DNA of 64,000 bases. It comes from JACMQX01 sp040385105 (GTDB lineage Bacteria; Pseudomonadota; Gammaproteobacteria; Burkholderiales; Burkholderiaceae_C). This document shows, piece after piece, positions 45,098 through 53,280 of the stretch (positions are counted from its first letter, which is position 1; each line of letters begins with the position of its first letter). The stretch is from assembly GCA_040385105.1 (NCBI GenBank), contig JAZKHY010000085.1, positions 1 through 64,000 of the forward strand, read 5' to 3'. The notes beneath the pieces are model-generated. The model had not been told where the DNA came from and did not search any database. It worked only from the letters and a program-made list of their open reading frames with translations. The position numbers and the translations under genes were made by a program.

Positions 45098-46438
45098 ATG
45101 AGCACATCCGCCAGCAGCGTTTTCCACCGCCACCTGCACAGCACGCCACCCGTGGCCGTGAGCGGCAAGGGCGTTTACCTGACGGACGCCAATGGCAAGC
45201 GCTACATCGACGCTTCCGGCGGTGCAGCCGTTTCATGCCTGGGCCACGGCCACCCCGACGTGCTGGCTGCCATGCATGCGCAGCTGGACAAGCTGGCCTT
45301 TGCCCACACAAGCTTTTTCACCACGCAGGTTGCAGAGGAGCTCGCGGACCGCTTGGTGCAGACAGCGCCGGCCGGCATGAGCCATGCCTACTTCGTCAGC
45401 GGCGGCTCCGAGGCCATGGAGGCGGCCATGAAGATGGCGCGCCAGTACTTTGTGGAAACCGGCCAGCCGCAGCGCCGGCACTTCATTGCACGCCACCAGA
45501 GCTACCACGGCAATACGCTGGGGGCGCTGGCCCTGGGCGGCAACAAGTGGCGGCGCGAGCCCTTTGCGCCGCTCTTGATCGACGTGACGCACATCTCTCC
45601 CTGTTATCCGTACCGCGAGCAGCGGCAGGACGAGTCGCCGGAGCAATACGGCGCGCGCCTGGCGCAGGAGCTGGACGACACCATCGGCAAGCTGGGCAGC
45701 GGCAATGTGATTGCCTTCGTGGCCGAGACGGTGGGCGGTGCCACAGCCGGCGTGCTGGTTCCGGTGCCGGGCTACTTCAAGGCCGTGCGCGAGGTCTGCG
45801 ACCGCCACGGCGTGCTGCTGATCCTGGATGAGGTGATGTGCGGCATGGGCCGCACCGGCACGCTGCATGCCTGCGAGGAGGACGGTGTGGTGCCTGACCT
45901 TCTGGCGATTGCCAAGGGCCTGGGCGGCGGCTACCAGCCCATCGGCGCGGTGCTGGCGCAGAAGAAAATTGTCGACGCCATGTCGTCGGGCAGCGGCTTC
46001 TTTCACCACGGCCATACCTACCTGGGCCATGCCATTGCCTGCGCAGCGGCGCTGGAGGTGCAGAAGGTCATCGAGCGTGACGGCCTGCTGGCGCAGGCGC
46101 GCGAGCGTGGTGCGTTCCTGGAGCGCACCATGCGCAGCGCCTTTGCATCGCATGCGCATGTGGGCGACATCCGGGGGCGCGGCATGTTCTGGGGCATCGA
46201 GCTGGTGCAGGAGCGTGCAGGCAAGACACCATTTGACCCGGCACGCAAACTGCATGCACGTGTGAAGAAGGAAGCCATGGCGCGCGGCTTGATGGTTTAC
46301 CCGATGGGCGGCACCGTGGACGGCCGCTATGGTGACCACATCCTGCTGGCACCGCCCTTCATTGCGAGCGAGGCAGAGCTGGCAACCGTGGTGGAGCGCC
46401 TGGGTTCGTCAATCGATGCAGCCATTGCGGCTGCCTGA
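45098..46438 (+). CDS. class III PLP-dependent aminotransferase
   Basis: A 446-residue aminotransferase of the aspartate/omega-amino-acid group. PLP lysine Lys273 is in LLAIAKGLGGGYQPIG; the pyridine-nitrogen aspartate is Asp244 in LLILDEVMCGMGRTG; the phosphate cup includes SGGSEAMEAA (101-110) and YHGNT (136-140). Similar enzymes act on beta-alanine, taurine, 4-aminobutyrate, diamines or hydroxy-amino acids. It lies 33 bases before a TAXI-type TRAP binding protein gene. The imported ligand may therefore be the amino donor or its keto product, which is inference. Confidence 0.9.
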   Translation: MSTSASSVFHRHLHSTPPVAVSGKGVYLTDANGKRYIDASGGAAVSCLGHGHPDVLAAMHAQLDKLAFAHTSFFTTQVAEELADRLVQTAPAGMSHAYFVSGGSEAMEAAMKMARQYFVETGQPQRRHFIARHQSYHGNTLGALALGGNKWRREPFAPLLIDVTHISPCYPYREQRQDESPEQYGARLAQELDDTIGKLGSGNVIAFVAETVGGATAGVLVPVPGYFKAVREVCDRHGVLLILDEVMCGMGRTGTLHACEEDGVVPDLLAIAKGLGGGYQPIGAVLAQKKIVDAMSSGSGFFHHGHTYLGHAIACAAALEVQKVIERDGLLAQARERGAFLERTMRSAFASHAHVGDIRGRGMFWGIELVQERAGKTPFDPARKLHARVKKEAMARGLMVYPMGGTVDGRYGDHILLAPPFIASEAELATVVERLGSSIDAAIAAA

Positions 46439-46471
46439 ACTGAGCAATCGTTTTTTACCTGGAGAACTGAC

Positions 46472-47449
46472 ATGACACAGAAGTTTGCGTTGAGTGCCCT
46501 TGGTGCCGGTGTTGCACTGGCAGCCAGTTTGCTGTCCGCCCCCGTGGCGGCGCAGCAGAAGTTCGTGACCATCGGCACCGGCGGCGTGACCGGTGTCTAT
46601 TACGCGGCAGGCGGCGCCATCTGCCGCCTGGTCAACAAGGACCGCGCCAAGCATGGCATCCGCTGCTCGGTGGAGTCCACCGGCGGCTCGGTGTTCAATG
46701 TGAACACCATCAAGGCCGGTGAACTGGACTTCGGCTTCACCCAGTCCGACGTGCAGTACAACGCCGTCAAGGGCCTGGGCCAGTTCAAGGATGCGGCCTA
46801 TGGCGACATGCGCGCCGTGTTCGCGGTCCATCCCGAGCCCTTTACCGTGGTGGCCCGCAAGGAAGCCAATGCCACGAAGCTGGAAGACTTCAAGGGCAAG
46901 CGCTTCAACGTCGGCAACCCCGGATCGGGCACCCGCTCGTCGATGGAAGAGCTGCTGGCCGGCATGAACTGGAAGCTGACGGACTTCTCGCTGGCGTCCG
47001 AGCTGAAGGCCGACGAGCATGGCCCCGCGCTGTGTGACGGCAAGATCGACGGCTTCTACTACGCCGTGGGCCACCCGTCTGCCAACATCCAGGACCCGAC
47101 GACCTCCTGCGGCGCGAAGCTGGTGTCGCTGACCGGCCCGGTCGTGGACAAGCTGGTGGCCGAGAAGCCGTACTACGCCAAGGTCACCATCCCGGGCGGC
47201 CTGTACCCCAACAACCCGCAGCCCACCAACACCTACGGCGTGCTCGCCACGGTGGTGGCTTCGTCCAAGACGCCGGCCGAAACGGTGTACCAGGTGACCA
47301 AGGCGCTGTTCGACAACTTCGACGAGTTCAAGAAGCTGCACCCGGCCCTGGCCAACCTGAATCCGCAGAACATGGTCAAGGACGGACTGTCCGCACCGCT
47401 GCATGAAGGCGCCGTGCGCTACTACAAGGAAAAGGGCTGGATCAAGTAA
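46472..47449 (+). CDS. TAXI family TRAP transporter solute-binding subunit
   Basis: A 325-residue periplasmic binding protein. The signal peptide ends APVAAQQ (about residue 27). The TAXI signature is FVTIGTGGVTGVYYAAGGAICRLVNK, close to the name-giving motif of the family. STGGSVFNVNTIKAGELDFGFTQSD then builds the ligand cleft. TAXI proteins bind glutamate, 2-oxoglutarate or related dicarboxylates in the few cases studied. The partner permease follows after 96 bases, in which a terminator hairpin lies, so this protein is likely made in excess. Confidence 0.94.
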   Translation: MTQKFALSALGAGVALAASLLSAPVAAQQKFVTIGTGGVTGVYYAAGGAICRLVNKDRAKHGIRCSVESTGGSVFNVNTIKAGELDFGFTQSDVQYNAVKGLGQFKDAAYGDMRAVFAVHPEPFTVVARKEANATKLEDFKGKRFNVGNPGSGTRSSMEELLAGMNWKLTDFSLASELKADEHGPALCDGKIDGFYYAVGHPSANIQDPTTSCGAKLVSLTGPVVDKLVAEKPYYAKVTIPGGLYPNNPQPTNTYGVLATVVASSKTPAETVYQVTKALFDNFDEFKKLHPALANLNPQNMVKDGLSAPLHEGAVRYYKEKGWIK

Positions 47450-47478
47450 TCCAGCCGGCATACGTCGTTGACAGAAAC

Positions 47479-47512
47479 GGCCGGGGGGCTTTGAGTCTCC
47501 TGGCCTTTTTTT
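47479..47512 (+). terminator. intrinsic terminator/attenuator between TAXI protein and TRAP permease genes
   Basis: A 9-bp stem (47479-47487 with 47497-47505, two G-U pairs) with a 9-base loop, directly followed by seven Ts (47506-47512). It lies within an operon, 30 bases after the binding protein stop and 34 bases before the permease start. It should let only part of the transcripts reach the permease. Confidence 0.75.
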
Positions 47513-47545
47513 GAACCAAAAACTACAAAACATGAAGAGGTAAGC

Positions 47546-50146
47546 ATGGCGCAGCTCGAAAAATACTCGGCTGAACAGCTCGACCAGCTGGTCAAGGAAG
47601 CCGACCTCGGCGGGCGCGAGCCTGCCGGCAAGGTCGGCCTGTTCCTGACCATCCTGGCCGCGCTGTGGTCGATCTTCCAGGTCTGGTACGCCTCGCCGCT
47701 GCCGTTCACCTTCGGCTTTGCCATCTTCAACGACACCGAGGCGCGCGCCATCCACCTGGCGTTTGCCATCTTCCTGGCGTTCTGCGCCTTCCCGGCGTTC
47801 CGCAATTCCTCGCGCACCGTCGTGCCGTGGACGGACTGGGTGCTTGCAGCCGTCGGTGCATTCTGCGGCGCCTACCTGTTCCTGTTCTATAACCAGCTGG
47901 CGCTGCGGCCCGGCTCGCCGACGACGCAGGACATCGTGGTCGGGGTGGTCGGTGTGGCCATCATGCTGGAGGCCACGCGCCGGGCCATGGGCTTCGGCAT
48001 GCTGGTGACGACCGGCCTCTTCATGCTGTTCGTGTTCACCGGGCCGTTCATGCCCGAGGTGCTGCAGCACCGGGGCGCATCGCTGTCGCGCTTCATCTCG
48101 CACATGTGGCTGACCACCGAGGGCGTCTATGGCGTGGCGCTGGGCGTGTCGGTGCAGTTCATCTTCCTGTTCGTGCTGTTCGGCACCCTGCTGGACATTG
48201 CCGGCGCGGGCAACTACATGCTGCAGGTGTCGCTGGCCACGCTGGGCCACCTGCGCGGCGGGCCGGCCAAGGTGGCGGTGGTGTCTTCCGCGCTCAACGG
48301 CGTGGTGTCGGGCTCGTCGGTGTCCAACGTGGTGTCGGGCGGCATCTTCACCATTCCGCTGATGAAGCGCACGGGCTATTCGGGCGTAAAGGCGGGCGCC
48401 ATCGAGGCGGCCTCGTCCATCAACGGCCAGATCATGCCGCCCGTGATGGGGGCTGCGGCCTTCCTGATGGTGGAGTACGTGGGCATACCGTACTCCGAGA
48501 TCATCCGGCATGCGGCGCTGCCGGCCGTCATTTCGTACATCGCGCTGTTCTACATCGTGCACCTGGAGGCGCTCAAGTACGACCTCCAGCCGCTGACGCG
48601 CGAGCGCATCCCCACCTGGCGCGAACGCGTCACCGGCTGGGCGCTGGGCCTTGCGGGCACCACGGTGGCCTGCGTGGGCATCTACTACGCCATCACCGCC
48701 GTGCAGTATGTGGCGGGCGCCTGGGCCGGCTGGGCTCTGGCGCTGCTGGCGGCTGTGGCCTATGTGGTGCTGATGGCGTACTCGGCACGCTACCCCGACA
48801 TCGCGATCGACGATCCTGATGCCCCCGCGGTACATCTCCCGCTGCCGTGGCCCACGGTGCGTGCCGGCCTGCATTTCTTCATCCCCATTGTGGTGCTGCT
48901 GTGGGCGCTGATGGTGGAGGAGCTGTCGCCCGGCCTGTCGGCTTTCTGGGCCACGGTCACCACCATGGTGATGGTGGTGCTGCAGCCGGTGATGCTGTCG
49001 GTCTTCCGGCCGGACGGGAAGGCCGAGGCGGTGGCTTCGGCGCTGAAGCGCGGCGTGTCGGACCTGTGGAAGGGGCTGGTGCTGGGCGCCCGCAACATGA
49101 TCGGCATCGGCGTGGCCTGCGCCAGCGCGGGGCTGATTGTCGGCGTGATCACGCTGACCGGCATGGGCCTGATGATGACGGACTTTGTGGAGATGGTGTC
49201 GGCCGGCAACGTGCTGGTCATGCTGCTGCTGACGGCGGTCATCTGCCTGATCATCGGTGCCGGCGTGCCCACCACGGCCAACTACATTCTGGTGGCCACG
49301 CTGATGGCGCCGGTGATCGTGGAGCTGGGCGCGCGCAGCGGCCTTGTGATACCGCTGATTGCGGTGCACCTGTTCGTGTTCTATTTCGGCATCCTGGCCG
49401 ACGTGACACCGCCTGTGGGCCTCGCCTCCTATGCCGCGGCAGCCATCTCGGGGGAAGACCCGAACGCCACCGGCTGGCAGGCCACCTGGTACAGCCTGCG
49501 TACCACGGTGCTGCCGTTTGTGTTCATCTTCAACCCGCAGATCCTGCTGATCGGCCTGGGCTCCTGGGTCGATGTGGTGCTGGTCTGCGTGACGGCGGTC
49601 GCGGCCTCGCTGCTGTTCGCGGCGGGCACGATGCGCTGGTTCCGCACGCGCTGCACCTGGCCGGAGGTGGCGATGCTGCTGCTGGCCACATTCCTGTTTT
49701 TCCGCCCGGACTGGGTGATCGACCGCTTCTCGCCCAAGTATGTGAGTGCGCCGGCCGCCGACATTTACAAGGTGGCTGACAGGCTGGCCACCGATGAATG
49801 GCTGGTGGTAGGCATTGCCGGGCAGAACCTGAACGGCGTGGACCAGACCAAGACCGTGGCACTGCCGATGGGTGAGGGCGCCAATGGCCGCGAGCGCCTG
49901 CGCAACGGCGGCGTGACGCTGACGCAACTGGGCAACGAGCTGGAGGTGGCGGCAGTGAAGTTCGGCAGCCGTGCAAAGAAGCTGGGTGTGGAGCAGGGCT
50001 ACAAGATCGTGGAACTCAAGCTGCCCAACCCCGCGCGGCCCTCGCAGCACTGGGTGTTCATTCCTGCGGCGTTGCTGGCCTTGCTGGTGTGGTGGATGCA
50101 GGGCCGGCGCATGGGCGCGGGCTCACTGCGGCCCCATCCGGCCTGA
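47546..50146 (+). CDS. TRAP transporter fused permease (DctQ-DctM type) with DUF3394 tail
   Basis: An 866-residue inner-membrane protein in which the small and large TRAP subunits are fused, as is usual for TAXI systems. Residues about 30-200 hold the DctQ-like helices. The DctM-like part (about 200-690) follows, with GSSVSNVVSGGIFTIPLMKRTGY, INGQIMPPVMGAAAFLM, LTAVICLIIGAGVPTTANYI and DVTPPVGLASYAAAAIS, the paired helical-hairpin motifs that bind substrate and Na+. The C-terminal region (about 720-866) matches the DUF3394 tail of these permeases and ends with one more hydrophobic helix. It works with the TAXI binding protein upstream. Confidence 0.94.
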   Translation: MAQLEKYSAEQLDQLVKEADLGGREPAGKVGLFLTILAALWSIFQVWYASPLPFTFGFAIFNDTEARAIHLAFAIFLAFCAFPAFRNSSRTVVPWTDWVLAAVGAFCGAYLFLFYNQLALRPGSPTTQDIVVGVVGVAIMLEATRRAMGFGMLVTTGLFMLFVFTGPFMPEVLQHRGASLSRFISHMWLTTEGVYGVALGVSVQFIFLFVLFGTLLDIAGAGNYMLQVSLATLGHLRGGPAKVAVVSSALNGVVSGSSVSNVVSGGIFTIPLMKRTGYSGVKAGAIEAASSINGQIMPPVMGAAAFLMVEYVGIPYSEIIRHAALPAVISYIALFYIVHLEALKYDLQPLTRERIPTWRERVTGWALGLAGTTVACVGIYYAITAVQYVAGAWAGWALALLAAVAYVVLMAYSARYPDIAIDDPDAPAVHLPLPWPTVRAGLHFFIPIVVLLWALMVEELSPGLSAFWATVTTMVMVVLQPVMLSVFRPDGKAEAVASALKRGVSDLWKGLVLGARNMIGIGVACASAGLIVGVITLTGMGLMMTDFVEMVSAGNVLVMLLLTAVICLIIGAGVPTTANYILVATLMAPVIVELGARSGLVIPLIAVHLFVFYFGILADVTPPVGLASYAAAAISGEDPNATGWQATWYSLRTTVLPFVFIFNPQILLIGLGSWVDVVLVCVTAVAASLLFAAGTMRWFRTRCTWPEVAMLLLATFLFFRPDWVIDRFSPKYVSAPAADIYKVADRLATDEWLVVGIAGQNLNGVDQTKTVALPMGEGANGRERLRNGGVTLTQLGNELEVAAVKFGSRAKKLGVEQGYKIVELKLPNPARPSQHWVFIPAALLALLVWWMQGRRMGAGSLRPHPA

Positions 50147-50164
50147 ACCCTCCCGCAAGGGGGC

Positions 50165-51190
50165 TCACGCGCTGGATGCGCAGGCCAGTTCCCGGCGCCA
50201 GGCATCGCGGCAGATGCGCCCGATCCCGTGCCGCGCTTGCCAGCCCAGCAGCTTCCTGGCCAGGCCCGGGTCGGCATGGTAGGCGGGCAGGTCGCCGGGG
50301 CGGCGCGCGGCCATCTCATGGGGAATCCGGCGGCCCGAGGCTTCCTGGTAGGCGGCAACCATCTCCAGCACGCTGCGGGGCTGGCCGCTGCCAAGGTTGA
50401 CTGTCATGGCGGCCGTGCCCCGGCGCAGGGCAGCAAGCGCTGCCAGATGCCCGGCGGCCAGGTCTTCGACATGGATGTAGTCGCGAAGCGCAGTTCCGTC
50501 GGGCGTCGGGTAGTCGTTGCCGAAGATGCGCAGCCTGGCGCGCCGGCCCAGTGCTACCTGCGCCATCTGCGGCATCAGGTTTCCGCAGTCTGTGGCCGGT
50601 GCTTCCCCGATCAGGCCCGACTCGTGGGCCCCCGCCGGGTTGAAGTAGCGAAGGACGGCGGCGCGCAATTCGGGCTGCGCCTGCTGCCGCGCCCGCAGCA
50701 TGTCCTCTACCGCGAGCTTGGTGCGGCCGTAAATGTTGACGGGGGCGGGGTGCATGTCTTCCCGGCACCCCGCCGCCGCGGCAGCCGGGGCCGGGGTGCC
50801 ATAGACCGTGGCCGAGGACGAGAAAACAATGGCCTGCACGCCTGCCGCGTCCATCGCGGCCAGCAGCGTGCGGCTGCCTTCGACGTTGTTGTCGTGGTAC
50901 TTCAGCGGTTCGGCTTCCCCCTGTGCGATCGACTTGAGACCGGCCAGGTGGATGACGGCACCGAACCGGCGGCTTGCGAGCACCCGGTCAAGGGCGCTGC
51001 GGTCGCGGACGTCGCCTTCCACAAATGCCGGCGCGCGGCCGCAGATGGCCGCAATGCGGCTGGCCACGCCGGCATCGCTGTTGCTCAGGTTGTCAAAAAG
51101 GACGACGTCTTCACCCGCGGCCAGGAGCCGGGTGGCAATGTGGGAGCCGATGTAGCCGCAGCCCCCCGTGAGCAGGATCGAACCGGGCAT
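50165..51190 (-). CDS. galE: UDP-glucose 4-epimerase
   Basis: A 341-residue extended SDR enzyme that interconverts UDP-glucose and UDP-galactose. The NAD loop is TGGCGYIGSH (8-17). The catalytic triad is in FSSSATVYG and the NIYGRTKLAVE motif (Tyr and Lys). The substrate region YFNPAGAHESGLIGE is typical of GalE. It ends in a convergent position against the TRAP permease gene (18-base gap), and the Hsp15-like gene lies 34 bases upstream on the same strand. It supplies sugar nucleotide for surface polysaccharide, the same broad theme as the operon at 57-63 kb. Confidence 0.93.
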   Translation of the reverse strand: MPGSILLTGGCGYIGSHIATRLLAAGEDVVLFDNLSNSDAGVASRIAAICGRAPAFVEGDVRDRSALDRVLASRRFGAVIHLAGLKSIAQGEAEPLKYHDNNVEGSRTLLAAMDAAGVQAIVFSSSATVYGTPAPAAAAAGCREDMHPAPVNIYGRTKLAVEDMLRARQQAQPELRAAVLRYFNPAGAHESGLIGEAPATDCGNLMPQMAQVALGRRARLRIFGNDYPTPDGTALRDYIHVEDLAAGHLAALAALRRGTAAMTVNLGSGQPRSVLEMVAAYQEASGRRIPHEMAARRPGDLPAYHADPGLARKLLGWQARHGIGRICRDAWRRELACASSA

Positions 51191-51224
51191 GTCCTGAATA
51201 TACGGCGCCCCGGCGAACGCGTGG

Positions 51225-51626
51225 TCAATCGTCGATGGATGCGCTCCAGCGGTCGCCCCATTCGGTGGCGTCGCGGCGGTCGCGCTTGGTGGGGCGGCCC
51301 TGCGCCAGGCTCAGCGCCGGTTCGGGGGACAGGCGGTGCTGCTCGGCCATGGCAGCGCGGTGCTGCACGGACTCGGGCGTTTCGTCATAGAGCAGGGCGG
51401 CTTGCGGCGCGCCGCCGCGCTTGTCGCTGATGGCCTTGACGATGACGCTGCGGATCACCGGGCCGATGCGCACCTCGACCAGGTCACCGCCCTTGAGCTC
51501 GCGCGCCGGCTTCACGGCCACGCCGTTGACCCGCACGCGGCCGCGGTCGATCTCTTCGCTGGCCAGACTCCGCGTCTTGTAGAAGCGGGCCGCCCAGAGC
51601 CATTTGTCGATTCGCAATCTTTCCAT
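51225..51626 (-). CDS. hslR: S4 domain RNA-binding protein, Hsp15-like
   Basis: A 133-residue protein, the same length as E. coli Hsp15. The S4 domain fills residues 3-60 (LRIDKWLWAARFYKTRSLASEEIDRGRVRVNG). A charged C-terminal tail from about 85 is rich in Arg, Gln and Glu and should contact rRNA. Hsp15 binds stalled 50S subunits carrying peptidyl-tRNA and helps rescue them after heat shock. A heat-shock promoter was not recognised upstream. It precedes galE by 34 bases, perhaps only by chance. Confidence 0.9.
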   Translation of the reverse strand: MERLRIDKWLWAARFYKTRSLASEEIDRGRVRVNGVAVKPARELKGGDLVEVRIGPVIRSVIVKAISDKRGGAPQAALLYDETPESVQHRAAMAEQHRLSPEPALSLAQGRPTKRDRRDATEWGDRWSASIDD

Positions 51627-51741
51627 CTGTGGCTTGCATTGTGCCCCGGAACCGGTCAGGAAGCAGTCAGGTGCACGGCGCGGACCCTAGCGCTTTCCCC
51701 AATGCCTGCAACCGGTCGTTACACCCCGAGTTGACGCATGA

Positions 51742-51767
51742 TTGGCATATCGCCAGACTTATGCCAA
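51742..51767. promoter_or_regulatory. inverted repeat operator before tctC
   Basis: Perfect 8-bp arms TTGGCATA (51742-51749) and TATGCCAA (51760-51767) with a 10-base spacer, directly ahead of the AGGAG ribosome site (51771-51775). A protein bound here, or the RNA hairpin itself, would block translation or transcription of the transporter genes. Confidence 0.6.
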
Positions 51768-51780
51768 CAAAGGAGATGAC

Positions 51781-52737
51781 ATGCGCCGCGACCAGTTCCT
51801 CAAATCCATAGCCGCCCTTGCCGCCACAGGAGCTTTGCCGCTGTCGGCATTCGCGGCCGCCAATATCAAGATGATGCTGCCGGCCAACCCTGGCGGCGGG
51901 TGGGACACCACAGGCCGGTCCCTGGGCAAGGCGCTGCAGGAGGCCAAGGTGGCCGACAGCGTCACCTATGACAACAAGGGTGGCGCGGCCGGCGCGCTGG
52001 GCCTGGCCCAGTTCCTCAACCAGAAGGGCGACCCGAACGCCATGATGGTCATGGGCGCCGTGATGCTCGGCGGCATCATCACCGGCAAGCAGCCGGTAAC
52101 GCTCACCCAGTGCACGCCGCTGGCACGGCTGACCAGCGAATACAACGTCTTCGTGTTGCCGGCCAGCTCGCCGCTCAAGACGATGGCCGATGTGGTTGCG
52201 CAGCTCAAGAAGGACCCAGGCAGCGTCAAATGGGGCGGCGGCTCGCGCGGCTCCACCGAGCACATTGCGGCGGCCATGATTGCGCGCGAGGTCGGCGTGG
52301 ACCCGTCAAAGATCAACTACGTGGCCTTCCGTGGCGGCGGCGAGGCCACGGCGGCCATCCTGGGCGGCAATGTCACCGTGGGCGGCAGCGGCTACAGCGA
52401 GTTCTCCGAATACATTGCCAGCGGCAAGATGCGGGCCGTTGCAGTGACCTCGGCCACGCGGCTCAAGGGCGTGGCGGTTCCCACCCTCAAGGAGCAGGGC
52501 ATCAATGTGGAGATCGGCAACTGGCGCGGTGTTTACGGCGCACCGGGCATCACGCCCGCGCAGCGCAAGGCGCTGATCGACATGATCACGGCGGCGCTGA
52601 AAACGAAGTCATGGGCCGAGTCGATGGAGAAAAACTCCTGGACACCCGCGCTGCTCACGGGCGACGACTTCGGCAATTTCGTGGACAACGACTTCGCGTC
52701 GTTGCGCGCAACCATGGTCAAGTCCGGAATGATCTGA
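51781..52737 (+). CDS. tctC: tripartite tricarboxylate transporter substrate-binding protein
   Basis: A 318-residue periplasmic binding protein with a Tat-like leader (MRRDQFLKSIAALAATGALPLSAFA). The mature part begins ANIKMMLPANPGGGWDTTGR; further motifs are YDNKGGAAGALGLAQF and NYVAFRGGGEATAAILGGNVT. ATG at 51781 has AAAGGAG upstream. It belongs to the true TctC branch because tctB and tctA follow directly; it resembles the Bug proteins elsewhere in the window only distantly. The ligand is probably citrate or another tricarboxylate. It is the first gene of tctCBA. Confidence 0.94.
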   Translation: MRRDQFLKSIAALAATGALPLSAFAAANIKMMLPANPGGGWDTTGRSLGKALQEAKVADSVTYDNKGGAAGALGLAQFLNQKGDPNAMMVMGAVMLGGIITGKQPVTLTQCTPLARLTSEYNVFVLPASSPLKTMADVVAQLKKDPGSVKWGGGSRGSTEHIAAAMIAREVGVDPSKINYVAFRGGGEATAAILGGNVTVGGSGYSEFSEYIASGKMRAVAVTSATRLKGVAVPTLKEQGINVEIGNWRGVYGAPGITPAQRKALIDMITAALKTKSWAESMEKNSWTPALLTGDDFGNFVDNDFASLRATMVKSGMI

Positions 52738-52760
52738 GTCTTCCATCACGAAGGCCGATC

Positions 52761-53279
52761 ATGACCCTGATCCATTCACCGGCGTCCCGGTGGCCGCAGA
52801 CGCTGGTTGGCGCCGGCGTCCTGTTGACCGGGGCCGCGCTTGCCGCCGGCGCCGTGTCCATCCCGTCTGACGCCGGCTACGGCGGCGTGGGGCCCAACTT
52901 CCTGCCCTGGGTGGTGTCTGCCGTGCTTGCCGCCTGCGGCGCATGGCTCGTTTGGGACTCACTGCATGGCGGCTATGCCGACATGGATGCGCCGCCGGCC
53001 GGCGAGCGGGCCAACTGGCCGGCCTTTGTCTGGGTGTCGGCCGGGCTGCTGGTCAACGGCGCGCTGATCACCACGCTGGGCTTCATCCTGAGCTGCACGC
53101 TGTGCTATGTGCTGGCCGTCCAGGGCCTGCGCAGGGCGGATGAACAGGCGGGCATTGGCGCCCGTACCTGGGCCATTGATGCGCTGACAGGCTTAGTCAT
53201 TTCCGCGCCGGTGTACTGGATGTTCACCAAGTTCCTGGCCATCAACCTGCCGGGCCTCACCGGCACCGGCTGGCTCTGA
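52761..53279 (+). CDS. tctB: tripartite tricarboxylate transporter small membrane subunit TctB
   Basis: A 172-residue inner-membrane protein with four hydrophobic segments (about 12-32, 42-63, 85-120, 137-158). The family landmark SIPSDAGYGGVGPNFLPWVVSAVL occupies 33-56. It pairs with TctA to form the Na+-coupled channel served by TctC. Start ATG at 52761, 23 bases after tctC; the stop is followed by the tctA ATG after one base. Confidence 0.92.
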   Translation: MTLIHSPASRWPQTLVGAGVLLTGAALAAGAVSIPSDAGYGGVGPNFLPWVVSAVLAACGAWLVWDSLHGGYADMDAPPAGERANWPAFVWVSAGLLVNGALITTLGFILSCTLCYVLAVQGLRRADEQAGIGARTWAIDALTGLVISAPVYWMFTKFLAINLPGLTGTGWL

Positions 53280-53280
53280 C

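Noticed and set aside
46409..50050. 1213-codon open frame on the - strand across the TAXI-TRAP genes
   Set aside because: Extremely His/Arg/Gln-rich translation without domains. The opposite strand encodes well recognised transporter subunits.
50147..50164. CCCTCCCGCAAGGGGG as terminator between the TRAP permease and galE
   Set aside because: The stem is only about five pairs with a G-U pair and no T run; too weak to support.
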